Positions 13,401-22,482 of a DNA stretch of 64,000 nucleotides are shown here, piece by piece (positions within the stretch are counted from its first letter, which is position 1; each line of letters opens with the position of its first letter). The position numbers and the translations under genes were made by a program. A model generated the notes under the pieces. That model was not told the DNA's origin and ran no database searches. It saw only the letters and a program-made list of their open reading frames with translations. Source of the stretch: Phialocephala subalpina (Eukaryota > Ascomycota > Leotiomycetes > Helotiales > Mollisiaceae); assembly GCA_900073065.1 (NCBI GenBank), contig FJOG01000022.1, positions 391,452 through 455,451 of the forward strand, read 5' to 3'.

Positions 13401-14760
13401 CTCCCCAAATTGAGTCTTCAAAAATCTCTCTCCTCTCTCACTTTAGCACATGTTATCACCCAATGAACACGGATTGGCAATTTACTCAGCGGTTCACGTT
13501 ATGAAGCTTTGAATCCTAATCTCGAATGTAAGATCTTACATTGCCCTGAAACGAGCATCAGCCTTACGGCATTCCCCACATCACGTCCCCGAGGCTCACA
13601 TATGGCGTGAACTTCAACTGAACATCAGCAGCGAGAGCTGTCATGGGATTTTGAATCCGTCCGATAACATGCGTAAGACTTCGATGTGGCGTTCTCAAAC
13701 TGTTCGTCGAAGTGTAATGATAGGCTATGAAGCATCTTCGCTAAAGTGGAAGCGAGCTGAGCGCCTACTTTTTGCAGGAGAAGGATGTTGTGGCTTAGAT
13801 CAAGTGCGCGTTATGATAGATATGATAGGAAGACTTTCAAGCACGCCTCGCCCGTCCCTCACCGAGTTGAGATTATTTTGAGGCAGCTTGTGAATCGGTG
13901 AAGTTTGTCGGTGGTGAGTTGCCTTGTAGTCTTTACTTTCGTGGTGCGGCTGAAGTCGAAGGATTCGAATGGAGAGTTTTTGGCTTCCAGAGATCACATT
14001 TACTTTGTGAAATGAATTTCGAGGCAGCAGGTACCTGTGATAGCGTCTAAAACTTATTCGGAGGCTGCCTTAAGTGCGGCGCTTGGAGGTGATCCATGGA
14101 TGGGAAGATGGATGATCCATTGACAAGAATATGTGTGAAAGCCGAAGAATTCCCAAGGAGCCATTCAAAATATAGTTGCCTAGTTTCCGTCCATGTGTTT
14201 ACTCCTGAAACAATTCATATACAGTTTTCAGCGGAGCGATGCCTTGAAGGTGGGATTCGCATATTATGTCCTGGGGAAGACTTACCCATTTGTTTGACGA
14301 GGCATGGAATTCCAGCAAGTTTTGGACATCACAGATATTAGAAGCCTCCGCCTTATAACATTCATTATAAACTGTGCGATCACTTTCTCAGTATTCGAAT
14401 TTGAAGGCTGAACATCACTCAATGTGATCAAGGCATCGCCAGGGAACTCGTGTAGCCAAATTACGCTCCTAGACTCTTTTGGATTTGGATAATACCGAAA
14501 TTAAAAGCCCTTTTCATACGTGGAATTATCGTCTGAACTTGATGCTCAAGTGAGTGGAGGATGCTGTCTTGCGTTTATCGGGCAGGATTGCCTGTGAGAT
14601 CCCCGCAACTTCAATGTTGACCAGGCAGGAGAATAATCGTATCCCAAGAATCAGCTCCAGTTCATAAGTTCCGAGCTGTGCCTCATATCTATTTCATCTT
14701 TGTTGTTTTGGAAATTCGAGTTGGCACCATCCGCCGTCACCAGGCGACGCTCGCCTATGA
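10432..14760. other. Gene-poor region, no supported gene
   Basis: About 4.3 kb in which I can support no gene. Open frames are under 130 codons, overlap on both strands and have no recognisable motif. A small perfect stem (TACCCACG and its complement) lies at about 12305-12326. Nothing resembling a transposase or reverse transcriptase is visible. Confidence 0.45.
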
Positions 14761-14767
14761 CATTTCG

Positions 14768-15290
14768 CCCCTTTGCCGCCACTTCACAAGGCGACCTGCT
14801 CAACTATATGAAAAAACAAAACAAAGCATATATTTGGATTTATCTCTAGTATCTAATTCTAATGGTATCAACTTTGCAGGGGTTTTAGTAACGTTCTCGA
14901 AAAGATAATTTAGTTGCCCTGTCAAGCAGTATATTCCCCTTTACTGCCACCTTCTGAGGTAACATGTTCAAAATTATGGAAATACAAAATAAACTTGATA
15001 GTTAGAATCACTGAGTGCTACTGATTCTAATGGGACTAGATTTGTGAGGGGTTTATCAATCCTTTTTAAAATTTGGCTGGTTGCTTCGCGACGTTGAGAT
15101 GTGAGCTCCCCCTTTCCCACATCGTTTCCGAGCGAAAAGATGGGGGCCACATTCAAAGGCATCAAAATGTTTATATTATCAGAATCAGTTCGACGAGTTG
15201 ATTCTAACGATGTTATTTTTGCAAGGGTTTTTGAAAAGTGATTTTGCGGTGAGTCCTGTCCTACCACCTCATCCTCACTGGATGCGGGAT
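14768..15290. repeat. Three diverged tandem repeats of ~170 bp
   Basis: Three head-to-tail units of about 168-180 bp. Each starts with a pyrimidine-rich CCCTTT...CCAC block. Each then has a core of the form GATTCTAA followed by a TTTG..GGGTTT tract, seen at about 14855, 15023 and 15200. The spacing is 168 and 177 bp. The copies are well diverged, with only islands of identity. The array ends about 170 bp before the ATG of the downstream membrane-protein gene, so it overlaps its likely promoter. Confidence 0.6.
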
Positions 15291-15460
15291 GATGCACCAC
15301 ACCAAACCGTTGCGTATATATGTATGTCCCAGACCCCGCTCCCTTCTGGTTTCTTCCTTCTTCCATGCATGTTTTAAGCAATCTTATCTAGCTATCCTGC
15401 CAATTGCTCTCCATTGGCGTCAAATTGAGACTTTCAAACCTGTCCACTCCATTTCTCATC

Positions 15461-16524
15461 ATGCCAACACTTTTCTCGAGACAGATACCTCAGGCACTCA
15501 CCCCTCTCCAACGAATCCAGCGTGATAATGGATACGCTGCTAGCGTTCTCGCACGGTTGATATTCTCATCTGTCATTCGAATGATGGATCGAGTCGAGAA
15601 GGTAGTTTTACCCGAAACCTCCGGTTTCTTGACCATCTCGTTTAAGACATCCTTCGCATCCGATTACACCATGACTTCCTTAACTGGCACAATCATGGTC
15701 CAAGTTTCGATAATCGCTTTATCTCTCCGGGACTTGACCCTAGTGCACTGGACTGCTACCTTCGGCTTCATCATAAGTCTCATCTTCGGCTGCCTTTCTG
15801 TCTGGATGTCGGTGAAGACTTCACATATTTTGACGGGCTTAAGTACTCCGGATGCCTTTCGACATTGGCTTAGTCTGGGCTCGATATCGACTAGTCGAGA
15901 AGAATTTGAAAGGGAATTGGAAGCCCACACGGAATCAATTGCGTTTCGTTCCACTAGGATCGGCATCGTTCGGGTGAATAGCGATTTTAGACTTGTTGTT
16001 GAGGAGGAGAGAACTCGCAAATCAATTGCTAAAGTAAGCTGCCTGCACAACCGTCGATGTTGCTTCATCATTAAACGTTCTCTCTTCAAGCGACGTTGAA
16101 CTGACGCGAGCCGTGTCAGACCAGACAGCAAAACTCCGATGATGATGTCGCCCACGCCATGATCCTCGACTTCCTTGAACAGAACAGATACAATGCAGCG
16201 AGCTTCTACTCCTGCGCCATCCTCTCAGCACCGGCAATTCTCCTCAAATACTCGTTGGTATCATTCTTCGCGGGGTTGGGAATCTATGCCAGCTCTGTGT
16301 GGCAAGTGACGGCTGATCCAGGAAATCCCAATTTGGCATCACTAGCGTTCATGATCTGCTGCTTTGTCGGGCTTGCGACTGGATTCGCATTGTTCTTTAT
16401 GTCCGCTTTGATGAATAATGATGAGCCATCGCAGTTTGGGACAGTGCTTCATGTGGCAGATAAGAAGGAGACCGAGAAACAGGGTGTTGATGTTGAAAGC
16501 GGTCCTAGGAACGAATACCGGTAA
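15461..16524 (+). CDS. Four-helix membrane protein, unknown function
   Basis: Two exons, 15461-16033 and 16120-16524, keep frame across an 86-nt GTAAGC...CAG intron and give about 325 aa. I chose the first ATG (MPTLFSRQIPQ); the frame is open upstream but without an ATG. Hydrophobic segments lie at roughly residues 70-90 (SLTGTIMVQVSIIALSL), 97-120, 235-265 (SCAILSAPAILLKYSLVSFF) and 283-305 (FMICCFVGLATGFALFFMSA). The charged loop between the pairs is about 110 residues and contains TRQQNSDDDVAHAMILDFLE. I do not recognise the family. The even spacing of two helix pairs around a cytosol-like loop suggests a real integral membrane protein. The array of ~170-bp repeats sits directly upstream. 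Confidence 0.7.
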
Positions 16525-17326
16525 TAACGTTGACAAGAGTTAGAAGGTCTTTCACGTCTAGGTCAGATAGACATAGGAATCGGAATCTAGCGCAAAAAAC
16601 ATTCTTTTATCACGGAGTATAGAAGAGAGAAAATACTTCGAGAGGGGGTCGCTCTTTCTTGAAATGGCAACCGATCGCCCTTAAACTACACGCATCTCCT
16701 TTCGATGTCGATCAACAGTATCGAGTGTGAGTGAATACATTCAAATAGCCACTGCCTTGATCCTTTCTCACTTCACTTCTCTCTTTCCATCCCCCTCATC
16801 CCCCTTGGTCTAAGCAAGTCGCAACTTCCCCGGCCTTCCTCCACCTCGATTCATCCATCTTACCTCATCTCCTCACTCCTGTGCACGTTCTTCATCGGGG
16901 TGACTGGTCGCGTGAATGATCGACGTCACGTCAAGCCAGCTTACCTCCTATTGTCCTCTGCAGTCAAGTCCAAGTCAAGCCCACTTCAAAGCACCTCACC
17001 TCACCTCAATGTCTGAACCTGAGATCCATACCCAAACTCATCATGCTTAACCTCCTCGTCTGCAGTCCCGCTGCCGCCAAATAACTTCTCGAATCTCAAT
17101 CTAGTTTTCATCATCGATGGCCGGCATCAGCACTTTGCATGCTGAAGTCTCTGCCAAATACGGTATCATTAAGCCTGCTTCCGAGGATGCACTCGGCTTG
17201 TGCCTGCTATGTGTTGACTGTTCAGTCCATTCTAGCTCCTTGTATCAACGTTCGGTCACCTTTGATTCTTTGAATACCCAGAAGTTCTAGGAATTTGACA
17301 TTTGACCTTTTGCTCTTCGACACGTG
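16525..17326. other. Intergenic region, no gene seen
   Basis: Pyrimidine-rich stretches (CTCACCTCACCTCA-like at about 16995) but no open frame with coding character. It separates the membrane-protein gene from the convergent minus-strand acidic-protein gene. Confidence 0.5.
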
Positions 17327-17328
17327 TC

Positions 17329-18219
17329 TTACAAATCGGGAGTATTTACACCCTCAAAAGCCTCCTCTTCATCCGAGTCCGCAATATCATGATCTCCCTC
17401 TTTCTCTTCTCCGCTCTCACTTTCATCCCCACTCTCACCCATATCGCTCTCCGAACTTTGCAGCTCCAGCACATTCTCCCTCACACGCTTCCTCTCTGCC
17501 TTGGTCAACCTCGTCTTCATCCCCTTCTTCCCACCCGTACCCTCCCATCCCTCATCATTAGACTCCACACCATCTACTCTCCTCTTCGCCCATCCTCTAA
17601 TCCGAAAATACTGAGACTCATCCTCGACTATGATACTGAACTGCATTAACGGATACCCCTTATCGTCAAGGAAGTTCGTGAATTCGAATCTTTCTTGGTC
17701 GTGTTCGCCGTGGTATGGGAGGAGGTCTTGGAAGGAATTGGAGATGTGTTTGAGCTTGAAGCTGTGGAATGATTTGTTATTGTTGTTGGGTGTGCAGTCT
17801 ATTGGGTGGTGTTAGTGTTTATGATGTTGGTGTTGACGTTAGTATCGAGGGAAATGAGGGAGGGACATCAACTTACACCAGGTCCCATGACAATCTTCTT
17901 CCCAGGTACTCATGAGTAAGTAGGCCTTGCATCTCTGCACAGCCTCAGCTGAGCCAATATTCTCTTCTTTCCCCTTCTTCCTTTCCACCTTCTCTCCACC
18001 CGCCTTCTCTCCTTTAACCTCCTCGTCTTCCTCCCCTTTATCAAGACTAGGACCAAGCTCAGAAGACGACGCCAGACAGAAAGTCATTTTGTTCCCCCGA
18101 TACCCCCAAGTTGGGCGCGGCTCATCAGAGCGGGATTCATAGACGATGTCGTAGGTGCAGACTACGTCTTGCTTTTTTCTCTGTGTCGCTGTGCTGATGT
18201 TTGAGTCTGAGTCTGACAT
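17329..18219 (-). CDS. Acidic protein of unknown function (copy A)
   Basis: Reads from the ATG at 18219 (MSDSDSNISTATQRKKQ) to a stop at 17329, with one intron. Exon 1 ends after ...CHGTW plus one base (about 17879), followed by GTAAGTTG...CCCAATAG. Exon 2 starts about 17781 with TGCACACCC and continues to the end, giving about 260 aa. Motifs shared with the copy at 47.9-48.6 kb are CTYDIVY, GNKMTF, GTWYC, KSF, RGWAKRR, SNDEGWE and KKGMKTRLTKAERKR. The C-terminus is a Ser/Asp/Glu-rich acidic tail (SSESDMGESGDESESGEE), and the middle is Lys/Glu-rich. The basic patch beside an acidic tail suggests a nuclear or nucleic-acid-associated role, but this is inference. The family is unknown to me. Confidence 0.7.
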
Positions 18220-18779
18220 TGTGCTTTGTTGTGGCTGGCAGTAGGTTTTCGGGGCGGGGCAGGATGGGGCGCTGAGATGATCGGTTGATGGATAGAAGAG
18301 AAGGATGAATTGTTAAAGGGAGAAGAGAATCGGGGTGAATTTATGTAAGTTTGATTGAGGGCCGGACAAAGGCAGAATTAATGTATGCGGGTACATGCTG
18401 GGTTTAAAGGCGCGCATCTTGGAATTTTCTAGATGCGCGTGTGTGCGTGTTTGGAAAGTTGAGAAAGGATATGTGTGACGTCGGATCAATGTTGCTGAGT
18501 TTGGAGGACAATATATGGAATTTTACGACAGAAAAACTAGTCCAGATCTGGTCTCTTTGAATGCACTTCATAAGAGGCATTCTTATCAAGCGTTTCCATT
18601 ACAGTCTCATGATATTCCCCCATTTGATACCAGATATTACCAAGAAAGCAGGAAACGCAGTAGCCACAGGCAGGAAATAGAACGTGCATACAGCCTTACT
18701 ATACCCCTCTTTCACCAGTGAAACTTATCGCAGCTGGGACAGCCAACTCAAGAGCTGTTGCTCCCGCATCTACAATGCC

Positions 18780-19480
18780 AGCCGAATCGTACAGAGTTAG
18801 AAGGTCCCACAAGTGGCAAACGTTCCTTCAAATTATTAAAGAAATAACTTGAGCAAGACTCACCCCAAATGCACCAGCAAGGAAATTCCAGAACAAGAAC
18901 AGCGCATTGGTCATGCTTGAATCTTCAGCTGGCGAAGCAGCTTGTATGACTACCGCGGCAAGGTTGACTGTTGATCCAAAAGCGAGACGAGCGAGGATCT
19001 GCCCTCCAATGTGCTGAAGAGTTATCTACCTTCAATGTGGCGAAGAGAAATGATCCACTGGTAAACAAGGATCATGTTAAACCATATCAAGGTACGAAAG
19101 GGGGTTTGCAAGATTGATGCAACAACAAGGGAGTATTCTGCCACCTATCCTTTACTTGAAAAGTGGAAGAAGGTGGTAGAATCACCAATGAAGAGTGGTA
19201 AAACTGCTCACCGCCAAAACCCCTGCTGTTGCATCAATCTTGCAAACCCCCTTTCGTACCAGATAACCGAGCAGTATGAGGGCAAGTCCGGTGTGTAAAG
19301 ATGAGATCATGAGAGTTGTTAGGTAAGGCACTAATCGAAGTCCTGATGCTTCAGCGCTGAGACGTTTCGTGGCCTGAAAGTACAAGGTAAGGAAACAGAC
19401 GTGGATGTTGAAGCCGATGGGGGTTAATGTAAGAGAAGATACAGCGTGCGAAGATTGATCTTTCAGAGATGACGTGTGGC
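18780..19480 (-). pseudogene. Decayed DHA2-type MFS transporter
   Basis: Minus-strand segments match the C-terminal half of drug:H+ antiporter-2 transporters. From about 19460 inward one reads LTLTPIGFNIHVCFLTLYFQ, ATKRLSAEASGLRLVP and TTLMISSLHTGLALILLGYL; then, after a palindromic stretch, SGSFLFATLKVDNSSAHW; then in another frame GGQILARLAFGSTVNLAAVV and AASPAEDSSMTNALFLFWNF. The change of frame at about 19015-19020 (CATTGGAGGGCAG) is best explained by a one-base indel. Stops fill the region between the LGYL and SGSF segments. No N-terminal half is readable upstream, although there are unassigned open frames at 19.85-20.55 kb. Family members export toxic compounds across the plasma membrane; this copy cannot make a full protein. 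Confidence 0.6.
19091..19260. repeat. Long palindromic inverted repeat
   Basis: The arms 19091-19124 and 19227-19260 are perfect inverted copies over 34 bp (beginning GGTACGAAAGGGGGTTTGCA), with similarity continuing about 10 bp further in. A second, weaker inverted repeat (ATTCTGCCACCT near 19135 against its complement ending near 19184) is nested inside. The right arm lies in frame with the transporter relic (LVRKGVCKIDATAG), so the structure may be an inverted duplication of gene sequence or a foldback element inserted there. No clear target duplication was found. Confidence 0.75.
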
Positions 19481-20937
19481 GCTATTGAGATCTCCTCTGT
19501 GCATCTGCTGCTTTGTGATTGTGTCTTTTAGGACATTTTGATTAAGACTGTTAAGACCTAGTTTAATGTCTTCGTGTATCGGATCTTTCTCTAAGAAGCA
19601 TTTCGGCAGAGCTTCATGAGTGCTAAGCTTTTACTGACCGGAAACTTCTTGCTTAAGTTGCTCCAACTCCTCTGAGGCAAGAATTGGTTGGAGAGATGAG
19701 TGAGTGCGATAATTCAGTAAACCCTTGGAGAATCCCATATGTTTGAGGGCATTAGCGCTGAAGGGCAAACTCAAATCTCTTCTCATATATGCAGAGGGCA
19801 TGCCGACTTCGTCATGTTGCTCCTCATCTGCTCTCGCGACTCACTCTACAACATGGACTCTCCAAGATGCTCGCACTTGAGAAAGAACGAGACACCTGCC
19901 CCTCCTATCATTCTGGCAACCCATTCACAATCATTATGAATGATCCCGACACTGTCTCTTAATCCTTCTTCGTGGATGGCAAGACACATCAAAGATGAAT
20001 ATCCGAAGCCGGAAGGCGCGTTCTCTGCGATAAGTTGGAAAATAAGCCAAAAATTCGAAGCAAGAACGATGGGAGGCATACTTGCAGCTCCATGCTCAAG
20101 GTAGAGTTTGGGGAATTGAAATAACGTTCTGACCGCCTTTGCAGCTCTCCACATCCTCCATCATAATATTGAGTTCAAGCATTGAGCAGTACTCGAGGCT
20201 CAAGGAACCAAGTTGCAAATGCTGAAACACATACCCAATAAGGCAAGAGAACCACTGGTCTTCCTTCCTGATCAGCATTGCACTAACACCATCTCCACCA
20301 AGTACTTGAAAGTCTGACCAACATCCTCGAATCAAAAGTAGCTGTAATCCACGCAAGCAATAGCAACAACGAATAATCTTCCCTTGCGTCGAAAATTCAA
20401 TTGAGGAAATCAGAGAAAACCAAACAATAGAGTAGAAGGCCAAGCCCAAAAACCAGCTGCATCCATCCCGAAGATCACCCACCCATCTTCCTCCCGTATA
20501 ACAATAAATATGCAAATATTCGTCATCCGTGCGAGCTACCCTCGCTCGCATCATCAGCGGGAGTATCTTTTTGGATTTTGGTGCCGATAACCAGCTGGTG
20601 TGATGACTAAGATTGTTTTGGTGGTTGAGATGATGTTGGAGTGTCTAAAGATAATGAGGGATTGAGTAAGAGGCTGAAGGAAACACACCAACGAGTAAGG
20701 ACGAGGGACTCAACGCGAGCGATGGTATTCATGAAAATCAAACAAAGCAGTGCAAGTTCAAAAGTGTCTCGATCACTCGATCGACGCGCCTTTCTCGCTG
20801 TACCACATTTGTCGGGGGACATCATGGCACATCACAAGTAAGGAAATTAGAAGGTTGTTTGAAAATCAAGGTAAGTTGTATTGGCACAGTGTTACATCTG
20901 GTGTACAGGCCTCCCGATCCGTCGCTAAGGTTCAAGT
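19480..20937. other. No supported gene
   Basis: Minus-strand open frames of 102 and 152 codons lie at 19846-20154 and 20096-20554, but neither has recognisable motifs. They could be decayed upstream parts of the transporter relic or an unrelated relic. Confidence 0.35.
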
Positions 20938-22482
20938 TCAACGCCCATGAGGATGATCAAACACCGGACGCCAATCCCCAAGAGTTTTTTTGCTCCGACC
21001 AGAGCCAGAGCCCATCGATCCCCGCCTCCCATGCTTAACAAAAGGAAATTCCTCACGCTCCCGTATCTCAATAGTAGGTCTGAAAGTCAACTCCACCGCT
21101 TGTCCCTCCTCCATATCTGCACCCAGCTTAGGAGTGTTCTCTAATCTCAATTCCTTTTCGATAACATGTATCGCCCAACAAAGCGTCATAAGAGCTTCCA
21201 CACTCGGTGAATTCCCCAATTTCTGACGATTCGCACTAGCGGAGAAGAGACAGTCGGGGAGCTGCTGTTCAGACGCTCGCCGCATTTGCTCCATAGTCGC
21301 ATCCTTAAGAGGACGCGCCAATTTGGGGCTGCAGGCTAGCAGTCGTCTCAGCAAGCTGATCCGAAGACTGAATCTCGGGCGCTGGCTGGTCGTCATAGTT
21401 GATGAGTTCATCGTAGCTGTTGAAGTCAACGAAGCTGTTGTCGTAGTGAGCCAAATTATCAAGTTCAGAATTGAAGTCGTTGGCGATAGTGGGGAGCCCG
21501 TGCTCAAGGAATTGAATATCTGCGTCAGAGGTGTGGCTATTCTCGAGATAATCTCGAAGGAAAGCGTTGCCCAGAGCGCTGTTATCAAGAGTCTGAAACC
21601 CATAGGTGTTGAGGCTGAATCCATCCAGGGCCGAAGCTCCTCCGACTGACACTGCAGGTCGCACAACATCGCGGCAGGATGTTGTGTCAGGTCGGAGGAT
21701 GTGGCGTTGGACTCAGCGACAGGGCGCATCTCTGGGGAGAGAGCGGCTGGGTTTACGGTCTTAGCGGGTTGTTGAGGTAGGGATTGTGTGCTGATAGGTC
21801 GGTTTTCGGTTTCTTGTTGGCCGAATATGTCTGCTGAGAATGTAACTGGAGTCGACTGTCGAAGCTCAGCTACTGGTGATGAAGCAACCGGCGGGGATTC
21901 GAAGATAGGCATGGAACCACCAAGTTGTTGCAACTGGCGTGTAAGCATGGCGTTTCTTTCTTCCATGGCTTGCAAGCGAAGCTCGAGATCCTTGGCTCTT
22001 CGCTCGACGGCTTGCTTCTCAGCCTCGAGTTTCTCGACCTCAAGTCGCTTGCGCTCCCTCGATGATTGAGCAGCGCGCCGGTTGCGGAGGACCCGCTCGA
22101 CTCGACGCTGCTCCTTCTCATCTTCAGTCTTCGCACGTTTTCTAGAAAGCGGATTAGCCGATTGATCCACGATAGTGAACTTGTTATCCAGTATGTACCT
22201 CGGTGGAAGGTTGGTCTTGGGTTCTGGTAATTGTTGCCCCCAAGACTTCCTCTTCTTGACCGGCTTCTTCTCGGGTGCAGGGGAGCCAGCGATGCTGGGG
22301 TCCATTGTCGAGCCGCGGAAGTTGTCGTCGTATGATTGAGGTGTCATGGCGTCGTTCATGTCCATGGGAGACATGTCGTCGTCGAAGAGTGGTGGGTATG
22401 CGGTGCCAGGCGTCGAGACAAAGCTGTCAGCTAGGCTGTCCGCCGGGGAGTTCTCGAACTTGATGTGTGTGGGAGTCTCCAT
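20938..22482 (-). CDS. HacA/Hac1 bZIP factor of the unfolded protein response
   Basis: Master transcription factor of the unfolded protein response, activated when Ire1 removes a short non-spliceosomal intron from its mRNA. The ATG at 22482 starts METPTHIKFENSPADS. The family block KKRKSWGQQLPEPKTNLPPR is followed by a 57-nt in-frame spliceosomal intron (about 22194-22138, GTACAT...GCTAAT...CTAG). Its removal restores the invariant PPRKRAKTEDEKEQRR and leads into the basic region RVLRNRRAAQSSRERKRLEV and leucine zipper (about residues 95-165). In the uninduced frame the ORF runs to 20938 (about 495 aa without the intron). Removing 20 nt near 21651-21632 switches to a second open frame ending at 21305 (about 366 aa). 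That frame is acidic and reads LDGFSLNTYGFQTLDNSALG, FLRDYLENSHTSDADIQFLE and NSFVDFNSYDELINYDD, like an activation domain. A tiny upstream ORF (ATGGCCTGA, 22622-22614) precedes the main ATG. Confidence 0.95.
   Translation of the reverse strand: METPTHIKFENSPADSLADSFVSTPGTAYPPLFDDDMSPMDMNDAMTPQSYDDNFRGSTMDPSIAGSPAPEKKPVKKRKSWGQQLPEPKTNLPPRYILDNKFTIVDQSANPLSRKRAKTEDEKEQRRVERVLRNRRAAQSSRERKRLEVEKLEAEKQAVERRAKDLELRLQAMEERNAMLTRQLQQLGGSMPIFESPPVASSPVAELRQSTPVTFSADIFGQQETENRPISTQSLPQQPAKTVNPAALSPEMRPVAESNATSSDLTQHPAAMLCDLQCQSEELRPWMDSASTPMGFRLLITALWATLSFEIISRIATPLTQIFNSLSTGSPLSPTTSILNLIIWLTTTTASLTSTATMNSSTMTTSQRPRFSLRISLLRRLLACSPKLARPLKDATMEQMRRASEQQLPDCLFSASANRQKLGNSPSVEALMTLCWAIHVIEKELRLENTPKLGADMEEGQAVELTFRPTIEIREREEFPFVKHGRRGSMGSGSGRSKKTLGDWRPVFDHPHGR
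21632..21660 (-). promoter_or_regulatory. Ire1-type unconventional intron of hacA
   Basis: On the minus strand GAC-CTGCAGT-GTC (21660-21648) places a 7-nt loop matching the Ire1 consensus CNGCNGN on a short stem. The downstream activation-domain frame is entered only if an intron of 2 modulo 3 nt is lost. A 20-nt intron, the length known from several filamentous fungi, fits exactly, either at 21651-21632 or shifted three bases to 21654-21635; 23 nt would also restore frame. The exact cleavage sites need cDNA. Confidence 0.8.

Noticed and set aside
19846..20554. Minus-strand ORFs of 102 and 152 codons as transporter N-terminus
   Set aside because: They do not match the expected N-terminal MFS motifs in any frame.
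21323..21649. Plus-strand 108-codon ORF over hacA
   Set aside because: It is the antisense shadow of the hacA activation-domain frame; composition is unlike a real protein.
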